From NCBI RefSeq assembly GCF_900460245.1, contig NZ_UHIP01000001.1, forward strand, positions 558,001 through 622,000: a DNA stretch of 64,000 nt. Reading direction: 5' to 3'. This document shows, piece after piece, positions 16,476-25,620 of this stretch; the stretch's first letter is position 1; each line of letters starts with the position of its first letter. Below the pieces are notes generated by a model that had not been told where the DNA came from, ran no database searches, and worked only from the letters and a program-made list of their open reading frames with translations. Position numbers and translations under genes: made by a program. Source of the DNA: Vibrio fluvialis. Its GTDB lineage: Bacteria > Pseudomonadota > Gammaproteobacteria > Enterobacterales > Vibrionaceae.

Positions 16476-17609
16476 ATGAAAACGAATCAACAAAGCGGAA
16501 AAGTTTCACAAACTGTCATCGTGAAACTAGGAACCAGTGTTCTTACCGGTGGTACGTTGGCGCTCGACCGTGCGCATATGGTCGAATTGGCGCGTCAATG
16601 TGCTGAGCTGAAAAAACAAGGTCACTCAGTCGTGATCGTGTCGTCTGGTGCCATTGCAGCAGGCCGTGAACATCTTGGTTACCCCGCACTGCCCAACGCG
16701 ATCTCCAGCAAACAACTGCTGGCAGCCGTGGGGCAAAGTCAGTTGATTCAGGCTTGGGAATCGCTCTTTTCCATCTACGGCATCAAAATTGGTCAGATTC
16801 TGCTGACCCGTGCTGATCTGGAAGACCGTGAGCGTTTTCTTAATGCGCGTGACACCATTAATGCCTTGGTAGCCAATGACATCATTCCTATCGTCAATGA
16901 AAACGATGCGGTGGCGACCAACGAAATCAAAGTCGGTGACAACGATAACTTGTCAGCGCTGGTGGGTATTTTATGTGGTGCAGACAAATTATTGCTGCTG
17001 ACTGACCAGAAAGGTTTGTTTACCGCCGATCCTCGCAAAGACCCCAATGCTGAGCTGATTAAAGAAGTCAAAACCATCGATGACACCTTGCGTAAAATTG
17101 CTGGCGGCAGTGGCACGACACTGGGCACTGGTGGTATGGCGACCAAGTTACAGGCAGCTGATATTGCACGCCGCGCTGGCATCGAAGTGATTATTGCAGC
17201 GGGCCGAGCGCCGAACGTGATCTTTGATTCGCTGAGCGAAACGCCACAAGGCACGCGCTTCCTGCCATTGGAAGAAGCGCTCGAAAACCGTAAACGCTGG
17301 ATTCTGGCGGGACCTGCAGCTTCAGGTGACATCTTTATTGATGAGGGTGCGGTACGCGCGGTAATGACCAAAGGCAGCAGTTTGCTGGCCAAAGGCGTGG
17401 TACGTGTGCAGGGGGAATTTTCCCGTGGCGAAGTGGTGCGTGTGACCAACGGCCATGGCCATTTAGTGGCTCGCGGCATTGCTGCTTATTCTAGTCACGA
17501 TCTGGCTAAAATTGCTGGCAAACACAGCAAAGTGATTATCGATATTCTGGGCTACGATTATGGCTCCGAAGTGATTCACCGCGACGACATGGTCGTGATC
17601 CAGGAATAG
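16476..17609 (+). CDS. proB: Glutamate 5-kinase
   Basis: 377 aa from ATG 16476 (AGAAGAAA upstream); a longer frame begins at 16452. First step of proline synthesis: phosphorylates the gamma-carboxyl of glutamate with ATP and is feedback-inhibited by proline. Amino-acid-kinase domain to about residue 265 ([33 protein letters not shown]), then a C-terminal PUA domain (residues about 285-365). It is followed 11 bases later by proA, so both are made together. Confidence 0.96.
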   Translation: MKTNQQSGKVSQTVIVKLGTSVLTGGTLALDRAHMVELARQCAELKKQGHSVVIVSSGAIAAGREHLGYPALPNAISSKQLLAAVGQSQLIQAWESLFSIYGIKIGQILLTRADLEDRERFLNARDTINALVANDIIPIVNENDAVATNEIKVGDNDNLSALVGILCGADKLLLLTDQKGLFTADPRKDPNAELIKEVKTIDDTLRKIAGGSGTTLGTGGMATKLQAADIARRAGIEVIIAAGRAPNVIFDSLSETPQGTRFLPLEEALENRKRWILAGPAASGDIFIDEGAVRAVMTKGSSLLAKGVVRVQGEFSRGEVVRVTNGHGHLVARGIAAYSSHDLAKIAGKHSKVIIDILGYDYGSEVIHRDDMVVIQE

Positions 17610-17620
17610 GGAGAGAGAAA

Positions 17621-18871
17621 GTGGATTTAACCTTAATGGGAAAAGCGGCTAAAGACGCCGCTTTTCAACTCGCCACCGCCTCGACGGCACAGAAAAACCA
17701 AGCTCTGGCGATCATTGCTGATGAGCTGGAAGCGAACGCAGCACAGATTCTGGCGGCAAACGCCAAAGATATTCAACTGGGCCGCGAAGCGGGCCTGACC
17801 GATGCGTTGCTGGACCGACTGTTGCTGAATGAATCGCGTCTGAACGCGATTGCCAACGATGTGCGTAACGTGATCAGCCTCAACGACCCGGTGGGCAGCG
17901 AAATCGACAGCAAAGTGCTGGAAAACGGTATGTCGCTGTCGCGTCGTCGCGTGCCACTTGGTGTGGTCGGAGTGATTTACGAAGCGCGTCCAAACGTCAC
18001 TATCGATATTGCCGCGCTGTGCCTGAAAACCGGTAACGCGTCGATTCTGCGTGGCGGCAAAGAGACCTTCTTCTCCAACATGGAACTGGTCAAAGTGATT
18101 CAGTCCGCATTGGAAAAAGCACAATTACCTGCGGCCTCCGTGCAGTACATCGAAAAGCCGGATCGTGAACTGGTGACGCAATTGCTGAAACTGGACGATT
18201 ACGTGGATATGATTATTCCGCGTGGTGGTGCGGGCCTACACAAAATGTGTAAAGAAAACAGCACGATTCCGGTCATCATCGGCGGGTTTGGTATCAGCCA
18301 TATTTTCGTTGATGAGAGTGCCGACCTGGATAAATCGGTGGACGTGATTGAGAACGCCAAAGTACAACGTCCGTCGGCGTGTAATGCGTTGGATACGCTG
18401 CTGGTGCATGAAGCGATTGCTCAGCCTCTGCTGGAAAAACTGGTGGCAAAACTCAACGGCAAAGTGACCTTTGTTGCTGAGCCAAAAGCAAAAGCGCTGA
18501 TGAGCGCGGCGACTGAACTTCGTGATGCTCAGGCGGGTGATTTTGATACCGAATGGCTCAGCTACACATTGGGCGTCAAAGTGGTGCGTGACGTTAACGA
18601 AGCGATTGACCACATGCGCGAGCACAACGCCAGTCACTCCGATGCCATCATGACCAACAGCTTGGTGAACGCTGAACGTTTCATCAACTCGGCAGGCTCT
18701 GCGGCGGTGTATGTCAATGCATCGACGCGCTTTACTGACGGCGCGCAGTTTGGCTTGGGCGCCGAAGTGGCGGTATCAACCCAGAAACTGCATGCTCGCG
18801 GCCCGATGGGGCTGGAAGAGCTGACCAGCTACAAGTGGGTGGGCAAAGCGAACTACTTGTCACGTAGTTAA
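17621..18871 (+). CDS. proA: Gamma-glutamyl phosphate reductase
   Basis: 416 aa (E. coli 417). Reduces glutamyl-5-phosphate with NADPH to glutamate semialdehyde, the second step of proline synthesis. Aldehyde-dehydrogenase-like fold; the catalytic cysteine lies in [16 protein letters not shown]. The start codon is GTG at 17621, with GGGAGAGAG immediately upstream; no in-frame ATG before residue 6 offers a better site. Second gene of the proBA operon. Confidence 0.96.
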   Translation: MDLTLMGKAAKDAAFQLATASTAQKNQALAIIADELEANAAQILAANAKDIQLGREAGLTDALLDRLLLNESRLNAIANDVRNVISLNDPVGSEIDSKVLENGMSLSRRRVPLGVVGVIYEARPNVTIDIAALCLKTGNASILRGGKETFFSNMELVKVIQSALEKAQLPAASVQYIEKPDRELVTQLLKLDDYVDMIIPRGGAGLHKMCKENSTIPVIIGGFGISHIFVDESADLDKSVDVIENAKVQRPSACNALDTLLVHEAIAQPLLEKLVAKLNGKVTFVAEPKAKALMSAATELRDAQAGDFDTEWLSYTLGVKVVRDVNEAIDHMREHNASHSDAIMTNSLVNAERFINSAGSAAVYVNASTRFTDGAQFGLGAEVAVSTQKLHARGPMGLEELTSYKWVGKANYLSRS

Positions 18872-18894
18872 CAAAATAAGCGTAAGTTGTAGAC

Positions 18895-18920
18895 AAAAGG
18901 GGCGATTTAGCCCCTTTTCC
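18895..18920 (+). terminator. Terminator after proA
   Basis: AAAAGGGGC / GCCCCTTTT (18895-18903 with 18910-18918), followed by CCTTTTC. Confidence 0.85.
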
Positions 18921-18973
18921 TTTTCTTCGCCAAACTAATTCCGGTACACTGAAAGCCTTGTTATGGAGGTGAT

Positions 18974-19423
18974 ATGCATTGTCCTTTTTGTTCTGAGAAC
19001 GATACAAAAGTGATCGACTCACGTTTGGTAGCCGATGGCCATCAAGTGCGCCGCCGCCGCCAATGTCTGGCTTGTAATGAGCGCTTTACCACCTTTGAGA
19101 CCGCGGAGCTGGTGATGCCAAGGGTGATTAAATCCAACGGAAACCGTGAACCGTTCGATGAAGATAAAATGATTGGTGGTCTGCAACGCGCACTGGAAAA
19201 ACGCCCGGTGAGTGCCGATGCGATTGAACTGGCCATCAGCACCATCAAATCGAAGCTTCGAGCGACGGGGGAACGTGAAGTCCCGAGCAAGCTTATCGGT
19301 AATCTGGTGATGGAACAGCTCAAAGAGCTGGATAAAGTTGCTTATATTCGTTTCGCCTCCGTGTACCGCAGCTTTGAAGACGTGCGGGAATTTGGCGAAG
19401 AGATTGCCAAACTCGAAGATTGA
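18974..19423 (+). CDS. nrdR: NrdR, ribonucleotide reductase repressor
   Basis: 149 aa. Zinc-ribbon N-terminus (CPFC at 3-6 and CLAC at about 31-34) followed by an ATP-cone domain ([16 protein letters not shown]). NrdR senses ATP/dATP and represses nrd operons. GGAGGTGAT directly before ATG is an unusually complete Shine-Dalgarno, though very close to the start. It is the first gene of the run that continues into ribD, a common gamma-proteobacterial order. Confidence 0.96.
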   Translation: MHCPFCSENDTKVIDSRLVADGHQVRRRRQCLACNERFTTFETAELVMPRVIKSNGNREPFDEDKMIGGLQRALEKRPVSADAIELAISTIKSKLRATGEREVPSKLIGNLVMEQLKELDKVAYIRFASVYRSFEDVREFGEEIAKLED

Positions 19424-19436
19424 TCATTATCTGACT

Positions 19437-20546
19437 ATGCCTACATTTACCTCTTTTGATTATCAAATGATGTCCCGCGCGATCAAACTGGCTCAGCGCG
19501 GGCGTTTCACAACGGCGCCCAATCCAAATGTCGGCTGCGTGATTACCCAGGGCGAGTCCATCGTTGGCGAAGGTTTCCACTTTCGCGCAGGTGAGCCACA
19601 CGCTGAAGTACATGCGCTGCGTATGGCGGGCGAGAAGTCGGTTGGTGCAACGGCGTATGTCACGCTCGAACCGTGTTCTCATTACGGTCGCACGCCTCCT
19701 TGTGCAGAAGGCCTGATTAAAGCGGGCGTGGCGCGAGTGGTTTGCGCAATGCAAGATCCCAATCCGCAAGTCTCCGGGCGTGGCATTCAGATGCTGCGTG
19801 ATGCCGGAATTGATGTGCAGGTTGGCCTGCTTGAAGCTGATGCGCTGGCACTCAATCCTGCGTTCATCAAACGCATGAAAACAGGTATGCCATTTGTACA
19901 ACTGAAAATGGCTGCCAGTCTGGACGGCCAAACGGCACTGGCCAATGGCCGCAGCCAGTGGATTACGTCAAAACAGGCTCGCCAGGATGTGCAGGCTTAC
20001 CGTGCGAAAGCAGGAGCGGTGCTGTCGACCAGTCAGACTGTACTGGCTGATAACGCATCGCTGAGCGTGCGTTGGGCGGAGCTTCCGACTGGCGTACAGG
20101 CTGAGTATCTGCAGGAAGAACTGCGCCAGCCGATACGTGTCATCCTTGATCGCCAACACCAATTGCATGGCGACCTCAAGCTGTATGCTCATGATGGGGC
20201 CGTGCTTCGTGTCGCGGGTGAGCAAGCTGATGTCTGTGTTGCACTTGATGAGCATGAGCAACTGAACCTGGCTGAGACACTGGCTGATCTGGCTAAGCAC
20301 CATAACATCAACCATATTTGGGTAGAGGCTGGCGCGACGCTGGCCAAGTCTCTGCTTGAGCAACAACTGGTGGATGAACTGATTTTGTATCTGGCACCGA
20401 AAATCATGGGCAGCGACGGACGCGGCTTGTTTGGTGCTTTAGGGCTGACCGATATGCAGCAGGTTCTGAATCTCAATATTCAGGATTGCCGAATGGTTGG
20501 CCCGGATATTCGCGTCGTGGCGACGCCTGAACTGAAAGATGAATAA
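19437..20546 (+). CDS. ribD: RibD, bifunctional riboflavin deaminase/reductase
   Basis: 369 aa from ATG 19437; the longer open frame from 19338 only overlaps nrdR. The deaminase domain (residues about 1-145) has the zinc motif HAEVHALRMAG and PCSHYGRTPPCAEG. The reductase domain (about 150-365) begins KMAASLDGQTALANG. It carries out the second and third steps of riboflavin synthesis. It starts 13 bases after nrdR and stops 3 bases before ribE. Confidence 0.96.
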   Translation: MPTFTSFDYQMMSRAIKLAQRGRFTTAPNPNVGCVITQGESIVGEGFHFRAGEPHAEVHALRMAGEKSVGATAYVTLEPCSHYGRTPPCAEGLIKAGVARVVCAMQDPNPQVSGRGIQMLRDAGIDVQVGLLEADALALNPAFIKRMKTGMPFVQLKMAASLDGQTALANGRSQWITSKQARQDVQAYRAKAGAVLSTSQTVLADNASLSVRWAELPTGVQAEYLQEELRQPIRVILDRQHQLHGDLKLYAHDGAVLRVAGEQADVCVALDEHEQLNLAETLADLAKHHNINHIWVEAGATLAKSLLEQQLVDELILYLAPKIMGSDGRGLFGALGLTDMQQVLNLNIQDCRMVGPDIRVVATPELKDE

Positions 20547-20549
20547 ACT

Positions 20550-21203
20550 ATGTTTACTGGAATTGTCGAAGCTGTCGGTACGCTGACGGCGATTACGCCA
20601 AAAGGCGAGGACATCACCATCTCGGTCGATGCGGGCAAACTGGATATGGGCGATGTAAAGCTTGGCGACAGTATTGCAACCAACGGCGTGTGTTTGACCG
20701 TCGTTGAGTTTAACTCGCACAGCTATAGCGCTGATTTATCGCTGGAAACACTGAAAAAATCCGGCTTTGCCGACTACAAAGTGGGCGATAAAGTCAATCT
20801 GGAAAAAGCCATGTTGCCCACCACGCGTTTTGGTGGCCACATTGTGTCTGGTCATGTGGATGGCGTCGGTGAAATCGTTGAGCGTAACCCGGTTGGTCGT
20901 GCGATCGAACTCTGGGTTGCCATGCCTGCTGAACTGAGCAAGTACGTGGCTGAAAAGGGATCCATTACTGTCGATGGCATCAGCCTGACGGTTAATGATC
21001 TGCGCAAAAATGCCTTTAAGCTGACCATCGTGCCGCACACCACGCAAGAAACAACAATCGATCATTTCCAGGTTGGCCGCAAAGTAAATCTGGAAGTTGA
21101 TGTACTGGCTCGCTATCTGGAGCGTCTGCTGAATGGCGGACGTGATGAACAGCCAGAGTCTCGCATTACAATGGAATTCTTACAACAAAATGGTTTCGCG
21201 TAA
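20550..21203 (+). CDS. ribE: Riboflavin synthase alpha chain
   Basis: 217 aa (symbol ribC in E. coli). Dismutates two molecules of 6,7-dimethyl-8-ribityllumazine to riboflavin. Two similar barrel domains in tandem: [12 protein letters not shown] at the start and [13 protein letters not shown] near 99, each carrying a lumazine site. It lies between ribD and ribBX in the operon. Confidence 0.96.
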   Translation: MFTGIVEAVGTLTAITPKGEDITISVDAGKLDMGDVKLGDSIATNGVCLTVVEFNSHSYSADLSLETLKKSGFADYKVGDKVNLEKAMLPTTRFGGHIVSGHVDGVGEIVERNPVGRAIELWVAMPAELSKYVAEKGSITVDGISLTVNDLRKNAFKLTIVPHTTQETTIDHFQVGRKVNLEVDVLARYLERLLNGGRDEQPESRITMEFLQQNGFA

Positions 21204-21244
21204 CACTGACACCAGTGTGCGTGCCTGAAAATAGGACGAGAATC

Positions 21245-22354
21245 ATGCCAATTAGTACGCCTCAAGAAATTATCGATGATATTCGCCAAGGTAAAATGGT
21301 CATCCTGATGGATGATGAAGACCGTGAAAACGAAGGCGACCTGATCATGGCCGCTGAGCATATTACCCCAGCCGCTATTAACTTTATGGCGACCCATGGG
21401 CGTGGCCTGATTTGTCTGACAATGACCAAAGAGCGCTGCCGTAATTTAGGTTTGCCACCAATGGTTCAGGATAACAACGCGCAATATACCACCAACTTCA
21501 CCGTGTCGATTGAAGCGGCTGAAGGTGTAACCACGGGCATTTCGGCTGCAGACCGCGCGCGCACTGTGCAGGCGGCGGTGGCGAAAGATGCCAAAGCATC
21601 GGACCTTGTGCAGCCGGGGCACATTTTCCCGCTGGCGGCACAGGATGGTGGCGTACTGACTCGCGCGGGCCATACGGAAGCAGGCTGCGACTTAGCTCGT
21701 CTGGCAGGTCTTGAGCCAGCGTCTGTGATTGTTGAGATCCTTAATGATGACGGCACCATGGCGCGTCGCCCGGATCTGGAAGTGTTTGCTGAAAAACATG
21801 ACATCAAACTGGGCACCATTGCGGATCTGATTGAGTACCGCAACAACACAGAAACCACGATTGAACGTGTTGCGCAGTGCAAACTACCCACTGAGTATGG
21901 TGAGTTTGAACTGGTGACCTACCGGGATGTGATCGATAACCAAATTCACTTTGCGCTGAAAAAAGGCGATCCGAAAACTCAGACTCCTTTAGTGCGCGTG
22001 CATCTGCAAGACACCTTTACTGACCTGCTGCGCAGTGATCGCAGCGCTGAGCGTAGCTGGACTTTGGACAAAGCGATGAAACGCATTGGCAAGGAAGGCG
22101 GCGTGCTGGTCATTCTGGGGAACGAAGAGTCATCTGAACTGCTGCTGCACCGCGTGAAAATGTTTGAACAGCAAGACAAAGGCGAAGCGCCAGCGATGGC
22201 CAAAAAGCAGGGCACATCACGCCGTGTTGGCGTTGGTTCGCAGATTCTGGCGGACTTAGGTGTCAGTGATATGCGTCTGCTGTCGTCTGCCAACAAGAAA
22301 TACCATGCGCTGGGCGGTTTTGGCCTCAATGTGGTCGAATACGTCTGCGAATAA
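21245..22354 (+). CDS. ribB: RibBX: DHBP synthase fused to a degenerate GTP-cyclohydrolase-II-like domain
   Basis: 369 aa from ATG 21245. Residues about 1-200 are a complete 3,4-dihydroxy-2-butanone-4-phosphate synthase ([33 protein letters not shown]). Residues about 205-369 align with GTP cyclohydrolase II, but the zinc cysteines and the catalytic segment of RibA are gone: where LRSEC-type sequence is expected it reads [13 protein letters not shown]. Such RibBX proteins are known in proteobacteria and lack RibA activity, so a separate ribA must exist elsewhere. Although often annotated ribBA, only the RibB reaction is supported here. Confidence 0.92.
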   Translation: MPISTPQEIIDDIRQGKMVILMDDEDRENEGDLIMAAEHITPAAINFMATHGRGLICLTMTKERCRNLGLPPMVQDNNAQYTTNFTVSIEAAEGVTTGISAADRARTVQAAVAKDAKASDLVQPGHIFPLAAQDGGVLTRAGHTEAGCDLARLAGLEPASVIVEILNDDGTMARRPDLEVFAEKHDIKLGTIADLIEYRNNTETTIERVAQCKLPTEYGEFELVTYRDVIDNQIHFALKKGDPKTQTPLVRVHLQDTFTDLLRSDRSAERSWTLDKAMKRIGKEGGVLVILGNEESSELLLHRVKMFEQQDKGEAPAMAKKQGTSRRVGVGSQILADLGVSDMRLLSSANKKYHALGGFGLNVVEYVCE

Positions 22355-22548
22355 TTCCTCTACAGTTTGCCGCTCGGCCTGAGCGGCAAGTCGCTGTGCT
22401 CTATTAATAATTCAGATTCAATGCTGTTCTCAGGTTGAGCTGCTTGCTGGTATGCAAATAGCGTGTCAAATTTCCATTAGATATCGCTCACAAATTTGTG
22501 CTAGAATCCGGCGATTCTCACTTGATGAACAGAGTTAAAGGAAAGCTT

Positions 22549-23019
22549 ATGAAAGTGATCGAAGGTGGTTTCCCAGCACCAAATGCAAAAGTTGCGATTG
22601 TGATTTCTCGTTTCAACAGTTTTATTAACGAAAGTCTGCTGTCTGGTGCCATCGACACTCTGAAACGTCACGGCCAAGTAAGCGACGAAAACATCACTGT
22701 CGTTCGTTGCCCAGGTGCAGTAGAGCTTCCTCTGACTGCGCAACGTGTTGCTAAAACCGGTAAATTCGACGCTATCGTGTCGCTAGGTTCAGTAATTCGT
22801 GGTGGTACGCCTCACTTTGACTATGTTTGTAGTGAAATGAATAAAGGTCTGGCACAAGTGTCTATGGAATTCAGCATTCCGGTAGCATTTGGTGTTCTGA
22901 CTGTTGATACAATCGATCAAGCTATTGAACGCGCAGGAACCAAGGCTGGTAATAAAGGTGCAGAAGCTGCACTGAGCGCACTTGAGATGATTAACGTTCT
23001 TTCTGAAATTGATTCCTAA
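22549..23019 (+). CDS. ribH: Lumazine synthase
   Basis: 156 aa from ATG 22549 (AAGGAAAG upstream); a frame extending to 22498 is unlikely. Makes 6,7-dimethyl-8-ribityllumazine, as a ring or shell assembly of subunits. Typical motifs are [28 protein letters not shown] and [16 protein letters not shown] 194-base gap with its own possible -10 (TAGAAT at 22503) separates it from ribBX. Its stop overlaps the nusB start by one base. Confidence 0.96.
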   Translation: MKVIEGGFPAPNAKVAIVISRFNSFINESLLSGAIDTLKRHGQVSDENITVVRCPGAVELPLTAQRVAKTGKFDAIVSLGSVIRGGTPHFDYVCSEMNKGLAQVSMEFSIPVAFGVLTVDTIDQAIERAGTKAGNKGAEAALSALEMINVLSEIDS

Positions 23020-23489
23020 TGGGGGCCAGTGTGAAACCAGCCGCACGTCGTAATGCACGTCAATTTGCGCTACAAGCTATTTATTCGTGGCAAATTACTA
23101 AAGATAATGTTGCGACTATTGAAGAGCAATTCTTATCAGGTGGTAAGTATGATGAAGAAGAGCATCATGCGTCTGAACCAGCACTTGCTGCTCCAGAGAC
23201 TGACGTTGCATACTTCCGTGATCTTTTAGCGGGTGTAGTGCTTAACCACACAGAGCTAGACAGTAAATTACGTCCGTTCGTGTCTCGTCCAATGCAAGAC
23301 CTGGATATGATGGAGCTTGCTCTGCTTCGCCTTGCAATGTACGAAATGACGCGTCGTGAAGATGTACCTTACAAAGTTGTGATTAACGAAGCGATTGAAC
23401 TGGCTAAAGTTTTCGCTGCAGAAGACAGCCACAAATTTGTGAACGGGGTACTGGATAAAGCCGCACCTCATGTACGCAAAAAATCGTAA
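23019..23489 (+). CDS. nusB: NusB, transcription antitermination factor
   Basis: 156 aa all-alpha protein that pairs with NusE (S10) on boxA RNA in rRNA operons. Core segments are [16 protein letters not shown] and the C-terminal [21 protein letters not shown]. The start is ATG 23019, shared with the last base of ribH (TAATG). A GTG four codons later is an alternative. Followed by a strong terminator. Confidence 0.95.
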   Translation: MGASVKPAARRNARQFALQAIYSWQITKDNVATIEEQFLSGGKYDEEEHHASEPALAAPETDVAYFRDLLAGVVLNHTELDSKLRPFVSRPMQDLDMMELALLRLAMYEMTRREDVPYKVVINEAIELAKVFAAEDSHKFVNGVLDKAAPHVRKKS

Positions 23490-23502
23490 TTCGCTTTACA
23501 AT

Positions 23503-23533
23503 AAAGAGGTCAGCATACGCTGACCTCTTTTAT
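23503..23533 (+). terminator. Terminator after nusB
   Basis: Twelve-base perfect stem AAAGAGGTCAGC / GCTGACCTCTTT (23503-23514 with 23519-23530), loop ATAC, T-rich tail. Confidence 0.92.
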
Positions 23534-23578
23534 TTCGCTGCTACACTCTTCTCTGTTCTGAAAGACTTGGAATTTCCG

Positions 23579-24553
23579 ATGTTTGGTGAATTTAACCTAA
23601 TCGACAAATACTTTTCTTCACGCCAACCACAACGTAAAGACGTGCATCTCGCTCTCGGCGATGATTGTGCGGTTGTCAAAGCGCCAGATAATGTGCGCAT
23701 TGCTATCAGCACCGATACCATGGTGGCTGGCATTCATTTTCTGGTCGATGCCAACCCGGCTTGGGTGGCACACAAAGCGCTGGTATCCAATTTAAGCGAT
23801 CTGGCGGCCATGGGCGCAACCCCGGCTTGGGTCTCCATGGCACTGACGTTGCCTGAAATTGATGAAGCCTGGTTGGAGCCGTTCTGCACGGCATTTTTTG
23901 ACCTGGCTAATTACTACAACATTCAGCTCATTGGTGGCGATACCACCAAAGGCCCGCTCAGCATTACCCTGACAGTGCAGGGATTCGTGCCGCAGGATAA
24001 AGTGTTGCTGCGCAGCACAGCCAAAGTCGGCGATTGGGTGTATGTCACGGGAGAGCTTGGTGACAGCAAAGCGGGGCTGGATGTGATTCTGGACGAGGCT
24101 AAACGCCATGAGCCGTTTGCGCCGGAGTTGGAAAAGCGCCATTACCTGTCGACACCACGTATTTTGGTGGGGCAGGCACTGCTCAATCTGGCGTCGTCAG
24201 CCATCGATATATCGGATGGTCTGATTTCCGACCTGGGTCATATTCTGCGTCAATCCAATGTTGGCGTCAGCCTGGATGTCAGTACTCTGCCGATGTCTCA
24301 GGAACTGCGTCAGTTTGTCGGCCACATTCAAACCGCACAGAAATACGCTCTCACCAGCGGTGAAGAGTATGAGCTGTGTTTTACCGTACCCGAGCAGAAC
24401 AAAGGTTCGCTGGACAGTGCATTAGCGCACTGCGGTACCAAAGTGACGTGTATTGGCCAGATTCGCCCGCAAGGCACATTTGAATTGCATAACAACGGCG
24501 AAAAGCTGGACTGGAATCTGCGCGGATACGATCACTTTAAGGAATCAGAATGA
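23579..24553 (+). CDS. thiL: Thiamine-monophosphate kinase
   Basis: 324 aa from ATG 23579. Phosphorylates thiamine monophosphate to thiamine diphosphate with ATP. PurM-like fold with the N-terminal ALGDDCAVV metal loop, STDTMVAGIHF, and AIDISDGLISDLGHI. Its TGA overlaps the ATG of pgpA (ATGA), so the two are coupled. Confidence 0.95.
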   Translation: MFGEFNLIDKYFSSRQPQRKDVHLALGDDCAVVKAPDNVRIAISTDTMVAGIHFLVDANPAWVAHKALVSNLSDLAAMGATPAWVSMALTLPEIDEAWLEPFCTAFFDLANYYNIQLIGGDTTKGPLSITLTVQGFVPQDKVLLRSTAKVGDWVYVTGELGDSKAGLDVILDEAKRHEPFAPELEKRHYLSTPRILVGQALLNLASSAIDISDGLISDLGHILRQSNVGVSLDVSTLPMSQELRQFVGHIQTAQKYALTSGEEYELCFTVPEQNKGSLDSALAHCGTKVTCIGQIRPQGTFELHNNGEKLDWNLRGYDHFKESE

Positions 24554-25056
24554 CCAATCCGAAATCTCGTTTGTCGATGACAAATCCATGGCATCTGCTC
24601 GCCACCGGATTTGGCAGCGGTTTGTCTCCTGTAGTGCCGGGCACTATGGGAACTCTGGCGTCTGTGCCCTTTTACCTGTTGCTGGCGCAACTGCCGCTCA
24701 CGCTGTATATCGTTGTCGTTATTGCAGCCAGCCTGATTGGGATTAAGATCTGCCAGGTAACATCGGATGACATGCAGGTGCATGATCACGGCTCAATTGT
24801 GTGGGATGAATTTGCCGGATTCTGGATCACCATGCTGATTGTGCCGATGTTACAACTGCCAGTGTTTGAATGGAAATGGCTGCTTGCGGGTTTTGTGTTG
24901 TTTCGCTTTTTCGACATGGTCAAACCCTGGCCGATTGGCTGGCTCGATAAACGCGTGCACGGCGGACTGGGGATCATGCTTGACGATCTGGTTGCAGGCG
25001 TGATGTCTGCGCTAGCGCTGGCTCTGGTCGGCTACTGGGCTGGTTGGTTAAGCTAA
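24550..25056 (+). CDS. pgpA: Phosphatidylglycerophosphatase A
   Basis: 168 aa inner-membrane enzyme that dephosphorylates phosphatidylglycerol phosphate. It has about four hydrophobic segments and the family residues GFGSGLSPVVPGTMGTL near the start and WDEFAGFW and LDDLVAGV further on. Overlaps thiL by four bases. Ends at a bidirectional terminator shared with the convergent gene. Confidence 0.94.
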   Translation: MTNPKSRLSMTNPWHLLATGFGSGLSPVVPGTMGTLASVPFYLLLAQLPLTLYIVVVIAASLIGIKICQVTSDDMQVHDHGSIVWDEFAGFWITMLIVPMLQLPVFEWKWLLAGFVLFRFFDMVKPWPIGWLDKRVHGGLGIMLDDLVAGVMSALALALVGYWAGWLS

Positions 25057-25065
25057 ACATAAAAG

Positions 25066-25095
25066 AAAAGGTTCCCAAGTGGGAACCTTTTTTAT
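25066..25095. terminator. Bidirectional terminator between pgpA and the DUF3461 gene
   Basis: AAAAGGTTCCCA / TGGGAACCTTTT (25066-25077 with 25080-25091), loop of two bases, T-run on both strands. Confidence 0.92.
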
Positions 25096-25108
25096 CGAAT
25101 GAATGGTA

Positions 25109-25489
25109 TTACAGTTTTTCCAGATCGGATTCAATTTCCGCAATTTTGCTGGCAACCACCTTTTCCAGGTGACGCAAGTCGCTCAGGATCTTCTGTTTCA
25201 CGTCCACTTGTGTAATCTGAACATGCTTGGTGATTTGGTTCAGCTCATCGATGATTAAGGTCAGATTACGGTTAATCTCTGTGACCTCTTTGTATTGATG
25301 GCTACCGCTGTCAACCAGCACATTCTTAACTTGCCTTGGGTATTTGAATTTTACACTCTTGGCAAACAGTTCACCTTTCTGCTTTTTGAAATAGATTTTT
25401 AAGACATCCTTGTGCGCTTCCTGACGCAATGAATAGCGTTCAATCTGCGTTGGATCTGTAATCCCTAAACCCGTGAGGTGTGGAAACAT
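25109..25489 (-). CDS. DUF3461 family protein
   Basis: 126 aa, small soluble protein of unknown function conserved in Vibrio and related gamma-proteobacteria next to glnD. The N-terminal half ([20 protein letters not shown]) is the family hallmark. The C-terminal 45 residues are strongly helical and charged and could form a coiled coil. No signal peptide, no catalytic motif. It is on the same strand as glnD, 131 bases downstream. Confidence 0.85.
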   Translation of the reverse strand: MFPHLTGLGITDPTQIERYSLRQEAHKDVLKIYFKKQKGELFAKSVKFKYPRQVKNVLVDSGSHQYKEVTEINRNLTLIIDELNQITKHVQITQVDVKQKILSDLRHLEKVVASKIAEIESDLEKL

Positions 25490-25620
25490 AAGCGACCTCT
25501 ATATTATTTTTGTTACATCAATGACCTGAATTCAATGTAGCAGTCTAATCCTGTGGTAGATAGCTTAGTTTCTACCCATACGCTTAAGTTGTGGACAAGA
25601 TCGCTATTCCTTTGTGCCAC

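Noticed and set aside
22355..22548. Possible FMN riboswitch before ribH
   Set aside because: The gap has a GC-rich hairpin (GCCGCTC / GAGCGGC) and a possible -10, but none of the conserved FMN-aptamer blocks.
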